Position numbers and translations under genes: made by a program
Shown here: positions 9,825 to 18,360 of the stretch, piece after piece
How the letters are laid out: each line of letters opens with the position of its first letter
Numbering within the stretch: the stretch's first letter is position 1
Assembly (NCBI GenBank): GCA_024398835.1
Contig: JAKSIK010000011.1
Span: 1-64,000, forward strand
Direction of reading: 5' to 3'
DNA from: Fibrobacter sp.
Lineage (GTDB): Bacteria > Fibrobacterota > Fibrobacteria > Fibrobacterales > Fibrobacteraceae
Length of the DNA: 64,000 nucleotides
Notes under the pieces: model-generated
Told to the model about the DNA's origin: nothing
The model's database searches: none
What the model saw: the letters and a program-made list of their open reading frames with translations, nothing else

Positions 9825-10126
9825 ATTTAATGAATTGTCTCATTCTCGCCTTCATTCTCTTTGGCATTGGTGTCTGGGGCCTGATTCGCCGCCGGCATTT
9901 GGTGGGCATGCTCATTTCCATTGAGCTCATGCTGAATGCGGCCAACATCAACTTCATCAGCTTTGCCTACTTTACCGCCCACGATTCTACCGCAGGCGCC
10001 ATCTTCAGTATCTTTGTATTTGCAGTCACTGCTTGCGAAATGGCAATCGCCCTTGCCATCATCGTGAACATGTACCGCCGCCACCACAGCCTGGATGTGG
10101 ATCAGTTGAGGGAACTCCATGATTAA
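9821..10126 (+). CDS. nuoK: NADH-quinone oxidoreductase subunit K
   Basis: Small three-helix membrane subunit, 101 residues, the usual size. The conserved glutamates in GMLISIELMLNAANINF and in TACEMAIALAIIV belong to the central charged axis of complex I. It overlaps nuoJ by 4 nt and nuoL by 8 nt. Confidence 0.95.
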   Translation: MNLMNCLILAFILFGIGVWGLIRRRHLVGMLISIELMLNAANINFISFAYFTAHDSTAGAIFSIFVFAVTACEMAIALAIIVNMYRRHHSLDVDQLRELHD

Positions 10127-12071
10127 CGACGTCACTCTCAGTTATCTGATTTTCATTCTGCCGCTGCTCTCTTTTGTAGTGAACGGTCTTTTCCTGTGCC
10201 GCAAGAGCGACAAGGCTGCAGCTGCCATGGGCATTTCCGCTAACGGCATCGCGGCAATTTCTGCCATCATTCTCGCGGTGCATTACTTTACCTCCGGACT
10301 TGCGCCTCAAAAAGCCATCCTCTTCGAGCATGAATTCATCCCCTTCGGGAACTTCCTCGCCAATATCGGTTGCCTGATTGATCCCCTGTCCATCATGATG
10401 CTCGTGGTGGTCACGTTCATCAGTTTCATGGTGAACATCTATAGCGTGGGCTACATGCGCGGGGACCGCGCCACCGGCAGGTTCTTCGCCCTCCTTTCGC
10501 TGTTCAGTTTCTCCATGCTCGGGCTCGTTGCCGCCACCAACCTTTTCCAGATGTTCATCTTCTGGGAACTGGTGGGCGTTTCCAGCTACCTCCTGATTGG
10601 ATTCTGGTACCACAAGCCCAGTGCCGTCAGTGCGAGCAAGCAGGCCTTCATCCTCACCCGCTTTGCCGACAGTTTCTTCTTGCTGGGCATTGTGCTGGTG
10701 AGTTATGTGGTCCAGAGTTTTGATTTTGCTACCCTCAATGATTTGACGCTTTCCAGTTTCAAGGCGGAAACTATTGATTTGGGACTTCTGGTGGTGAGTA
10801 AGGCAGACGCCCTCATTCTCGGCTCCGTGCTGATTTTCACCGGCGGCTGGGGCAAGAGTGCCATGTTCCCCATGCATATTTGGCTCCCCAACGCTATGGA
10901 AGGCCCTACGCCAGTTTCTTCCATCATTCACAGCGCCACCATGGTAGTGGCAGGCGTGTACCTGGTGGCCCGTTTGTTCCCCTTCTTTGCCATCTGCGGA
11001 AGCACTCTCACCCTGATTATGATTGTGGGTGCATTTACCATGGTGTTTGCAGCAGTCATCGCCTGCACGCAAAAAGACATCAAGCGGATTCTCGCCTACT
11101 CCACTCTTTCGCAGCTGGGCTACATGATGTTTGCCCTGGGCGTTTGCCAGGTGGGCCAAACAATTGTCACCACAGGTTGGACGGCCTCCACATTCCATAT
11201 CTTTACTCACGCCTTCTTCAAGTGCAGTCTCTTCCTCATTGCAGGTTCCCTCATCCATCAGGTACATACCAACGATTTGGATGCCATGGGCGGCCTCCGG
11301 AAAAAGATGCCTTGGACCTATTGGTGCACCCTCATTTCCATCCTCGCCATTTCTGGCATTCCGCCCTTCTCCGGATTCTTCTCCAAGGACGAAATCATCC
11401 TGGCGGCATTCCAGGGCCATCATTATGTGGTCTTCGGCCTCGCACTTCTCACCAGCGGCCTCACCACCTTCTACATGTTCCGTCTGTTCTTCCTGGCCTT
11501 CCATGGAGAGCCTCGGCATGAGGGCGTAAAAGCGGGCCATGTGCATGAAGATTTCGCCATGACGCTCCCTATCGTGATTCTCGCCATTCCCGCCCTCCTC
11601 AGCGGTATCGCCGGCAAGAGCCTCTTTGCCGCATTCTTTGTGCCCGGCAAGATTCACGCACCGCAGTTGGTAAAGCTGGCGGAAGCCTCCTGGATTCCGT
11701 TTGCAGCCGTCGCCATCGCCATCATCGCCCTTGCTCTCGCCTGGTTCTTCTACGCAAGCCCCAAGGCCCGCATCGCAAAGGCTCTGGACGAATCCAACCG
11801 CAGCGGTATCTACAAAACCGTATATCACAAATTCTACTTCGACGAGATGTATTACGCCGTGGTCCGCCAGTTCGTCATTGGCGGCGTCGCCCGCGTAGCC
11901 CGCTTCATCGAAGATTACATCGTGGGAACCCTGGTGAATTTCTCCGTCTGGTTCATCCACAAGTTGGGTGATTTGGTGCGCGTGGCCCAAGGCGGCTACC
12001 TGCCCTTCTATCTCGGTACTTTAATTGTAGGCGTTCTCCTCTGGAGATTCCTCGGAAATCTTCCCCTGTAG
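10119..12071 (+). CDS. nuoL: NADH-quinone oxidoreductase subunit L (antiporter-like)
   Basis: Distal proton-pumping membrane subunit with the long lateral helix, 650 residues. Family features include DPLSIMMLVVVTFISFMVNIYSVGYM, FWELVGVSSYLLIGFWY, the lysine-containing WGKSAMFPMHIWLPNAMEGPTPVSSIIHSATMV, and KDIKRILAYSTLSQLGYM. The C-terminal 120 residues contain the amphipathic and final helices. It starts 8 nt inside nuoK and is followed directly by nuoM. A very long open frame on the opposite strand is a codon-bias shadow. Confidence 0.96.
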   Translation: MINDVTLSYLIFILPLLSFVVNGLFLCRKSDKAAAAMGISANGIAAISAIILAVHYFTSGLAPQKAILFEHEFIPFGNFLANIGCLIDPLSIMMLVVVTFISFMVNIYSVGYMRGDRATGRFFALLSLFSFSMLGLVAATNLFQMFIFWELVGVSSYLLIGFWYHKPSAVSASKQAFILTRFADSFFLLGIVLVSYVVQSFDFATLNDLTLSSFKAETIDLGLLVVSKADALILGSVLIFTGGWGKSAMFPMHIWLPNAMEGPTPVSSIIHSATMVVAGVYLVARLFPFFAICGSTLTLIMIVGAFTMVFAAVIACTQKDIKRILAYSTLSQLGYMMFALGVCQVGQTIVTTGWTASTFHIFTHAFFKCSLFLIAGSLIHQVHTNDLDAMGGLRKKMPWTYWCTLISILAISGIPPFSGFFSKDEIILAAFQGHHYVVFGLALLTSGLTTFYMFRLFFLAFHGEPRHEGVKAGHVHEDFAMTLPIVILAIPALLSGIAGKSLFAAFFVPGKIHAPQLVKLAEASWIPFAAVAIAIIALALAWFFYASPKARIAKALDESNRSGIYKTVYHKFYFDEMYYAVVRQFVIGGVARVARFIEDYIVGTLVNFSVWFIHKLGDLVRVAQGGYLPFYLGTLIVGVLLWRFLGNLPL

Positions 12072-12077
12072 GTGCAT

Positions 12078-13592
12078 ATGGATACAATTCTCTTTAATTT
12101 GATTTGGATTATCCCGCTCCTCACGGTGCTGGTTTGTGTTCCTATTTCTGCAAATCACGGAAAACTTCTCAAAACCATCCACGCCACCTCCGCTACATTC
12201 GTTTTGTTCCTGGTGTGCTTCCTGGTTTACCGCGTCTACGCCCTCAGCGGCGCTCCCGTTGACGAAAACGCAGCCCCCCTCTTCCTCCGCTTCTTTACCA
12301 ACATCCCCTGGATTTCCCTTTTCAACGCCCACTACATTGTCGGCGCCGACGCCCTGAACATTTTGCTCCTAGCCCTGACCTCTTTTATAGTATGGGCAGG
12401 CGTATTGGTGAGTTGGAACATCAAGGGCAATCAGAAGGTCTTTTTCGCGCTGATTCAGCTCCTCGCCACAAGCGTTTACGGTGTCTACATGAGTATGGAC
12501 TTGGTGCTTTTCTTCGTATTTTACGAAATGGAAGCCCTGTGCATGTACCTGATGATTGCCTGCTACGGCTCCGGACGCAGGGATTACGGCGGTAAAAAAC
12601 TTACCTTGACCCTTGCCTTTGGCTCCTCCATGATTCTCGCCACCCTCTTCGGACTTTATTTCGAAAGTGGCATCAACAGCTGGAGCATTGTGGAACTTTC
12701 CAAGGTTGTCCTCCCCATGGATTTCCAGATGTGGGCCTTCCCGCTCATGTTCATGGGATTTGCAGTTTCAAGCAGCCTCTTCCCCTTCCACTTCTGGAGT
12801 CCTGACGGTCACTCTGCAGCGCCTACCGCAGTTTCCATGCTGGCTGCAGGCGTGATGATGAAGATGGGCGCCTACGGTTGCCTCCGTGTGGCAATGTTCC
12901 TCATGCCGGAAGCCGCAAAAATCTGGCTCCCCTACGTCGTTGCGCTCCTGATTTTCAACGTGGTACTCGGTCCCTTCATCGCCCTCCGGCACAAAGACCT
13001 CAAGTACATCACCGCCTACAGTTCCATCAGCCACTTGGGCCTCATCTTCCTCGGGCTCGCCGCCCTCACGCCGGTTGGCCTCCGCGGCGCTTCCCTCCAG
13101 ATGATTTCCCACGGCTTCCTCACGGGCCTCTTCTTTGCGACCATCGGGATGATTTACGAGCGGACCCATACCCGTGACATCACCGAGATGGGCGGCATCA
13201 TGCGGAAGATGCCCTTCCTCGGCGTTGGCTTTGTTCTCGCCGGATTCGCGGGCCTTGGCCTTCCGGGCTTCTCCGGATTCATCGCCGAAAGCAACATCTT
13301 CATCGGGGCCTTTCAGCAGGAATCCACCCTCACCCGCATCGTGACGATTCTCGCAATACTTTCCGTCACGACGACCGCAGTCTACATTCTGCAAACCGCA
13401 AACCGGATGCTTCACGGGCCGCTCCCGCAAAAATACGAGAGCCTCACCGACGGCTGCTTCCGCGAAAAACTCGTGATTGTAGTCCTTGCCGCATGCCTTT
13501 TGTTTATCGGTCTATGCCCCACATGGATTTCTGAATTTTTGGACCAGAGCATCGCTCCCATTTTCGATAACATTTCAAGGGTTGGGAGGTAA
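12078..13592 (+). CDS. nuoM: NADH-quinone oxidoreductase subunit M (antiporter-like)
   Basis: Antiporter-like membrane subunit of complex I, 504 residues and about 14 helices. Marks include FFVFYEMEALCMYLMIACYG with its key glutamate, FPFHFWSPDGHSAAPTAVSMLAAGVMMKMGAYG, and HKDLKYITAYSSISHLGLI. GTG at 12072 is an alternative start two codons upstream; ATG at 12078 is preferred. It follows nuoL without a real gap and precedes nuoN by 3 nt. Confidence 0.95.
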   Translation: MDTILFNLIWIIPLLTVLVCVPISANHGKLLKTIHATSATFVLFLVCFLVYRVYALSGAPVDENAAPLFLRFFTNIPWISLFNAHYIVGADALNILLLALTSFIVWAGVLVSWNIKGNQKVFFALIQLLATSVYGVYMSMDLVLFFVFYEMEALCMYLMIACYGSGRRDYGGKKLTLTLAFGSSMILATLFGLYFESGINSWSIVELSKVVLPMDFQMWAFPLMFMGFAVSSSLFPFHFWSPDGHSAAPTAVSMLAAGVMMKMGAYGCLRVAMFLMPEAAKIWLPYVVALLIFNVVLGPFIALRHKDLKYITAYSSISHLGLIFLGLAALTPVGLRGASLQMISHGFLTGLFFATIGMIYERTHTRDITEMGGIMRKMPFLGVGFVLAGFAGLGLPGFSGFIAESNIFIGAFQQESTLTRIVTILAILSVTTTAVYILQTANRMLHGPLPQKYESLTDGCFREKLVIVVLAACLLFIGLCPTWISEFLDQSIAPIFDNISRVGR

Positions 13593-13595
13593 ATC

Positions 13596-15020
13596 ATGAA
13601 CTATATCGTTCCAGACATTCTACTTCTCATCTTCCCCTTCATCGTCATCGGGAGCCGCCTCTTCTGCAGCACCAAATCCAATATTCCCTGGCGCATCGCC
13701 AACGTGGGCTGCATCGCTATTTTTATTCTCCTGAATTTCATTCCTCTCGCCAACGGGAACGGAGTGTTCTTCCTCAGTAACTGGCGTGTGGATGACTTTG
13801 GCATTCTCATGCGCGAAGTCCTCATGGTGAGCGCCATTCTCGGGATTTGGCTTTCCAAGGATTACTTCGAGCATAGCGCCGATGGTAGGCCTCAGCTCCA
13901 CCAGATTGCAGAATTCATCGGCGCCATCGCCTTCGCCACCTTTGGCGGAGTGGTGGTGGTTTCCGCCTGCGATCTCGTGACCTTCTTCCTCGGGCTTGAA
14001 ATTGCAACCATCCCCATGTATGCTTTGACCGCCTGGAACAAGAAAGATTTGATTGGTTCCGAAGCCGCCACCAAATACATTCTGATGGGTTCTGTGGCAA
14101 CTGCCTTCGAACTCTTCGGCTTTAGCTACCTCTATGGTTTTGCAGGCTCTCTCCACTTCACAGACATCCAGTCTGCAGTAGCGGCAGGACCCTCACCGCT
14201 GCTTTGGATTGCAGTGCTGTTCCTCTTCTGCGGAATCGGTTTCAAGCTCACCCTGTTCCCCTTCTACACCTGGGCTCCGGATGTTTACGAAGGCGCTCCC
14301 ACTCCCGTGACTGCAGTGCTTTCTGTGTCTTCCAAGGCAACTGCAATTGCGTTCCTGGTAGTGCTGGTCTTTGGCCCTCTCGCTCCCATCCAGGAACAGA
14401 TTGCCCCGCTCATCGCGCTCCTCGCTGGCACCACCCTCTTTGTGGGGAACCTGGGAGCATTAAAGCAGAGCAGACTTCGCCGGTTCATGGCCTACAGTTC
14501 CATCGCTCAGGCGGGCTACATCATGATTGCCCTCCTCGGCCCTGCCACCATCGCAGAAACCGCCATCATCTACTACCTGTTCGTGTATGCGGTTTCCAAC
14601 TATCTGGCGTTTTTCGTGTTTGCCATCATCGGGCACCACCGGGAAGAGATTTTCGCCTCCCTGAAGGGTCTTTCCAAGCAGAACCCCTCCATCGCCATCG
14701 CTCTTGCAATTTCCATGTTCAGTTTGGCAGGCATTCCGCCTCTGGCCGGATTCTTCGGAAAGTTCCATCTGTTCTTCAGCGGGGCTTCCACCGGGCACTA
14801 CGCCATCGTGGCATTCGCCGTCCTCAACAACGTGATTGCGCTCTACTACTACATCCAGCTCATCAAGAGTGCCTGGGTGGATGAACCGGATGGGCACCTG
14901 ACACCCATCCGCCTCACACGCCGCCAGCGCAGCGTGGTGATTCTCCTCAGCATCGCTGTTGTGGTTCTCGGATTCCTGCCCTTCCTCAGCAACAACATCT
15001 TCAGCGGATTTACGTTCTAA
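13596..15020 (+). CDS. nuoN: NADH-quinone oxidoreductase subunit N (antiporter-like)
   Basis: Third antiporter-like membrane subunit, 474 residues. It carries FFLGLEIATIPMYALTAWNKKD, FKLTLFPFYTWAPDVYEGAPTPVTAVLSVSSKATA and LRRFMAYSSIAQAGYIMIAL, all diagnostic of NuoN. It is the last gene of the nuo run. A hairpin that is also the terminator of the opposing tRNA gene lies 30 nt downstream. The whole set is A-BC-D-H-I-J-K-L-M-N. Confidence 0.95.
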   Translation: MNYIVPDILLLIFPFIVIGSRLFCSTKSNIPWRIANVGCIAIFILLNFIPLANGNGVFFLSNWRVDDFGILMREVLMVSAILGIWLSKDYFEHSADGRPQLHQIAEFIGAIAFATFGGVVVVSACDLVTFFLGLEIATIPMYALTAWNKKDLIGSEAATKYILMGSVATAFELFGFSYLYGFAGSLHFTDIQSAVAAGPSPLLWIAVLFLFCGIGFKLTLFPFYTWAPDVYEGAPTPVTAVLSVSSKATAIAFLVVLVFGPLAPIQEQIAPLIALLAGTTLFVGNLGALKQSRLRRFMAYSSIAQAGYIMIALLGPATIAETAIIYYLFVYAVSNYLAFFVFAIIGHHREEIFASLKGLSKQNPSIAIALAISMFSLAGIPPLAGFFGKFHLFFSGASTGHYAIVAFAVLNNVIALYYYIQLIKSAWVDEPDGHLTPIRLTRRQRSVVILLSIAVVVLGFLPFLSNNIFSGFTF

Positions 15021-15050
15021 AGGTCGCGAAGGCCTCGCTCGAAAATGCAT

Positions 15051-15074
15051 AAAAGGCTTCCCCGAAGGGAAGCC
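15051..15074 (-). terminator. Terminator of tRNA-Arg, possibly bidirectional
   Basis: On the minus strand, GGCTTCCC pairs with GGGAAGCC around a UUCG tetraloop and is followed by TTTT. The tRNA 3' end lies 8 nt before it. From the plus strand the same hairpin sits 30 nt after nuoN and may end that transcript too. Confidence 0.75.
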
Positions 15075-15081
15075 CTTTATA

Positions 15082-15154
15082 TACCCGGTTCGCGAGTCGA
15101 ACGCGAGTTTAATCCTTAGGAGGGACTCGTTCTATCCATCTGAACTAACCAGGC
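15082..15154 (-). tRNA. tRNA-Arg, anticodon CCU
   Basis: A full cloverleaf of 73 nt can be folded on the minus strand. The acceptor is GCCTGGT with ACCGGGT (two wobble pairs), the D-stem GTTC/GAAC, the anticodon stem AGTCC/GGATT, and the T-stem TCGCG/CGCGA closing the loop TTCGACT. The anticodon loop CTCCTAA gives anticodon CCT, reading AGG. The discriminator is A and CCA is not encoded. A UUCG-capped terminator follows. Confidence 0.9.
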
Positions 15155-15720
15155 CAATTAAGCATTACCCTAGACTTCACTCAAAAATTGCCCTTTTTGA
15201 ACGAATTTCGCCAAAAACGGGTCTAATTTTCAAACTAAATCTACAGAACCATCTACAGAACGACCCTACAGAAAAACGTGCTGTTTTTACAGTCTCCGTC
15301 AAGCCGGTTTATAGCTTTTATGCGGTTCCTAGCCGATTCGACGTGCTTTTTTAGAGCACGTTGTCGTCGGTAAGGCAGCACCAATTTAGCATTTTTCCAA
15401 CGATTTCAAAGGGGGAAATATCCATCATCCAATTTGAGCGGCGCCCAGATTCCATAAGCCCTAGACGAATCCGTCATAGCACGTCATGTCAGCACGCATT
15501 TAGCACGTTACCATTTCATGAAAACAGCACGCCGGAAGCTCTATCCACCTCATAAAATTTCTGGGGACAGGAAACCTTGATAAGGGGTCTTCCGAGGCAA
15601 ACCAACTCATTTGGATTGCCATGACTTTTCGATAGTTTGCTCTTTTATAAAACCGGATTCTATCGCCATGGCGCCGGTTCTGAAGGAGACGAGGCCGGCG
15701 TTCACGCCGATGTTCGCAGC
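15155..15720. other. 566-nt gene-free stretch with small inverted repeats
   Basis: No convincing gene. Short hairpins are visible: AAAAAC/GTTTTT at 15272-15288, CGTGCT/AGCACG at 15342-15360, and CGGCG/CGCCG at 15696-15709, close to the end of the first GLUG gene. The word AGCACG recurs several times and CTACAGAA occurs three times near 15241-15272. The tRNA promoter should lie at its left end but no clear -35/-10 pair is visible. Confidence 0.5.
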
Positions 15721-18252
15721 CTAGCGGACGTTCACACGCTTGGCGGTGTAGCCGTTCTTGACGATGTACACGCCGGCGCTGGGGAGAGCGAAGGTGAAGT
15801 TGGCAGCGGTCGCCACAACCGTCTTCACCCTGTTGCCCTGCATGTCAAAGACGTTCACGATGGAGTTCGGGCGGGCGCCAGCGATGGAGACCATCTTTCC
15901 GGAGGCGGTGACGCTGAACTGCGGCAGTTGAGCCATGGCAACAACGGCATCCTTCTTGCTATCCTTCTCGAAGGTTGCGGTAAGTTTTTCAGCCTTCGTC
16001 ACCGTGATTGTGCGCTTTGCATCCTTGACGCCATCGCTCCACTTTACAAACTTGTAGCCCTTCTTCGCAGTAGCAGAAATTTCAACATCCGTGCCGTATT
16101 CGTACGTTCCAGCACCTGTCACAGTTCCCATGGTTTTATCGTTTACGGCAACCGTGATGGCGTACTTCTTCACGTCGCCCAACTCGTACTTATGCGGTCC
16201 AAAGACCTTGAGGTACGGGTAGTAGAGGGTATCTTGCTTGACATTTTCACTTACCGCGCCAAGGACCCAAACGGTGGTATCCAATTTCAGGGATGTTCCT
16301 GCAACAAGTTCATCGCTAGTTTTACCAAAGTCACTTTCATCTATTTCTTCACCACCATTATCACCAATTGCCTTTCCATCGTAGATGGTCTTGTCAAAGT
16401 AACAGTCGCTGATAGAACCATTCCACGTGCCACCGACAATACCGCCAACATCTTCTGTTCCTATCACTGAACCCATATTCAAAACATTACTGATAGTACC
16501 ACCATCATTTCCTCCGACAATACCGCCAATGATCTCTTCACCACTCACAGTGCCTGCATTATAACTACTAGTGACCTTACCAGCATTGATTCCGACAATG
16601 CCTCCCACATTTTCACGTCCACTCACGGAACCCTTATTGTAACTCTCCGTGACCTCGCCATCATTGATACCGACAATGCCCCCAACAAAGCCATCACTAG
16701 CACTCACTACGCTCTCACTATAAACATTGCTAACTTCGCTATCGAAAACAATCCCAGCAACGGCACCAACGGCACCCGACCCGCTGAAATAAGAATCCAC
16801 CACACCAACGTTCTTTATCGTCGCTTTCTCTGCCATCCCGAACAATCCTACAAGTTCCATGGTTTCGTCATTAAAATACAGCCCGCTGATTGTTTTGCCA
16901 TCGCCATCAAACGTTCCTGCAAATGAATTAGCATCTGTTCCAATGGGTGTCCACTTGACGAACTTGCTGGTGTCGGCATCATTCAAGGTTCCGTCGGCTT
17001 TGAGCACGGACTCGCCTTCGCCGCAGGCGTTCAGGCAGATGTCCGCCGTCAGTTCAGCATCAACATCCGTCACGCCAAATTCACTTACCAGTCTTGCAAA
17101 ATTCTTGAGGTCATCGGTAGAGCTGATTTGGATGACGTTATCTTTGACATTGAATTCCATTTCCACGTCTTGAGGTTTGGGCAGACTCTTGAGGTACGGC
17201 AACTCACTATTCGCCAGTTTTCCTGTAGCCTTGTCGTAATAGATGCCTTTTGCCCAGGGACTTTCCGTTTCGCCTTTAAGCAGCGGGAAATCGGCATCGT
17301 CATCCGCTTTGGAGCCGATCGTGAGGGTCGCAAGTTCCGCCAGGGTCTTGCCTGTTCCATAGGAATTGCAGTTATTACAAGTTTGTTCATCGTAATAGGC
17401 TTTATTTACTTCACTGCCAGCATTATCCCCGACCACGCCGCCGACATAGGTTTTTCCGCTCACAATGCCCGTGTTGTACACGTTGCTGACTGTGCCATCG
17501 AGACTATACCCGACCACGCCGCCGACATGGTTGCCAGTTCCGCTCACGGAGCCCGTGTTGTACACGTTGCTGACAGAGCCGTCCATGTTATACCCGACCA
17601 CGCCGCCGACCTCGTAATATCCGCTCACGGAGCCCGTGTTGTAAACATTGCTGACGGTGCCGTCGTAATTAAACCCGACCACGCCGCCGACATACCATTC
17701 TCCATTCACGGCGCCCGCGTTGTAAACATTGCTGACGGTGCCGTCGTCATTATACCCGACCACGCCGCCGACATACAGGCTGCCCTTGAAATAGGAATCA
17801 ACCACGCCCACGTTCTGGACTTTGGCGGATTCATCGATGTATCCGAACAGGCCCACATATTCCGCGTCACCGTCATTGACGTACAATCCGCGGATGGTAT
17901 GGCCATTTCCGTCGAACGTTCCCGTGTAAGGCTTTTCGGACGTTCCAATCGGAGTCCACTGCGTGAAATTGGAGGCGTTGTCGCTCAAGGTTCCGTTGGC
18001 CTTGAGCACGCTTTCGCCTTCGCCGCATGCGTTCAGGCAGATGTCCGCCGTCAACCTGCCGTTGATGCCAGTCTCGCCGCCATTAACCATCTCGGCAAAC
18101 TTGTAGAGGTCGCCGCAGGTGCCAATCTGATAGACCCCTTCAATCTCCGTGAGATTCGCGGGCATCGCGCACGGGTCTTCATCCTCAGCAAAAACCGCCG
18201 TCGAAAAAACAGCCATCATGGCAAACAACACTGCACGAACCATCTTTTTCAT
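15721..18252 (-). CDS. Secreted GLUG-repeat protein, two-module member
   Basis: Probable exported surface or extracellular protein of 843 residues. A signal peptide (MKKMVRAVLFAMMAVFSTAVFA) is followed by a conserved Cys-containing start. Two large modules begin with CGDLYKFAEMVNGG and STDDLKNFARLVSEFG, each leading into LTADI and a TFDGxGxxIxGLY stretch. Rows of GLUG motifs follow, of the form VGGVVGxNxxGTVSNVYNTG, expected to form a right-handed beta-solenoid. A repeat of InlB-B or bacterial-repeat type (KKGYKFVKWSDG) lies near residue 720. The last 75 residues (VFDMQGNRVKT, ALPSAGVYIVKNG) resemble a type A Por-secretion sorting tail. Upstream AAAGGAG is 6 nt from ATG. It is the last of three tandem paralogues and unusually ends with TAG rather than TGA. 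The function (adhesion or carbohydrate binding) is inferred only. Confidence 0.85.
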   Translation of the reverse strand: MKKMVRAVLFAMMAVFSTAVFAEDEDPCAMPANLTEIEGVYQIGTCGDLYKFAEMVNGGETGINGRLTADICLNACGEGESVLKANGTLSDNASNFTQWTPIGTSEKPYTGTFDGNGHTIRGLYVNDGDAEYVGLFGYIDESAKVQNVGVVDSYFKGSLYVGGVVGYNDDGTVSNVYNAGAVNGEWYVGGVVGFNYDGTVSNVYNTGSVSGYYEVGGVVGYNMDGSVSNVYNTGSVSGTGNHVGGVVGYSLDGTVSNVYNTGIVSGKTYVGGVVGDNAGSEVNKAYYDEQTCNNCNSYGTGKTLAELATLTIGSKADDDADFPLLKGETESPWAKGIYYDKATGKLANSELPYLKSLPKPQDVEMEFNVKDNVIQISSTDDLKNFARLVSEFGVTDVDAELTADICLNACGEGESVLKADGTLNDADTSKFVKWTPIGTDANSFAGTFDGDGKTISGLYFNDETMELVGLFGMAEKATIKNVGVVDSYFSGSGAVGAVAGIVFDSEVSNVYSESVVSASDGFVGGIVGINDGEVTESYNKGSVSGRENVGGIVGINAGKVTSSYNAGTVSGEEIIGGIVGGNDGGTISNVLNMGSVIGTEDVGGIVGGTWNGSISDCYFDKTIYDGKAIGDNGGEEIDESDFGKTSDELVAGTSLKLDTTVWVLGAVSENVKQDTLYYPYLKVFGPHKYELGDVKKYAITVAVNDKTMGTVTGAGTYEYGTDVEISATAKKGYKFVKWSDGVKDAKRTITVTKAEKLTATFEKDSKKDAVVAMAQLPQFSVTASGKMVSIAGARPNSIVNVFDMQGNRVKTVVATAANFTFALPSAGVYIVKNGYTAKRVNVR

Positions 18253-18283
18253 CGATTCTCCTTTATGCGGGGAACTATCGCCT

Positions 18284-18291
18284 CAAATATA
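18284..18291 (-). promoter_or_regulatory. TAnnTTTG promoter-like box for GLUG gene 1
   Basis: The minus strand reads TATATTTG, 31 nt upstream of the ATG. The same box lies in the duplicated copy before the middle paralogue, so each gene may have its own promoter. Confidence 0.55.
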
Positions 18292-18300
18292 GGTAAATAA

Positions 18301-18333
18301 GCCGAGATTCTCATACATTCACGGGACCTCGGC
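18301..18333 (-). terminator. Possible terminator of GLUG gene 2
   Basis: GCCGAG pairs with CTCGGC around a 21-nt loop, followed on the minus strand by TTATTT. It sits between the stop of gene 2 and the promoter box of gene 1. The stem is short, so this is tentative. Confidence 0.35.
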
Positions 18334-18360
18334 AAAAGTTTGGAACTAAACGGTTGCGAA

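Larger units (their letters stand above)
18253..18360. repeat. 108-bp intergenic repeat, copy 1
   Basis: Identical over its whole length to 21925-22032. It contains the ribosome-binding site, the TATATTTG box and a hairpin for the GLUG genes. Identity continues into both flanking genes. Confidence 0.95.

Noticed and set aside
10059..11990. Minus-strand open frame of 643 codons antisense to nuoL
   Set aside because: Low-complexity His/Glu/Gly-rich translation with no signal or family; a codon-bias shadow of nuoL.
15361..15555. 64-codon plus-strand frame between the tRNA and GLUG gene 1
   Set aside because: No ribosome-binding site, no recognisable product, and atypical codon use.
15082..15720. 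tRNA-Arg as an integration site with an island to its right
   Set aside because: No integrase gene and no duplicated tRNA 3' end were seen in the following region.
17128..18300. Long plus-strand frames antisense to the GLUG genes, with repeated ADHAAD-type translation
   Set aside because: The repetition simply mirrors GLUG codons on the other strand; no start signals.
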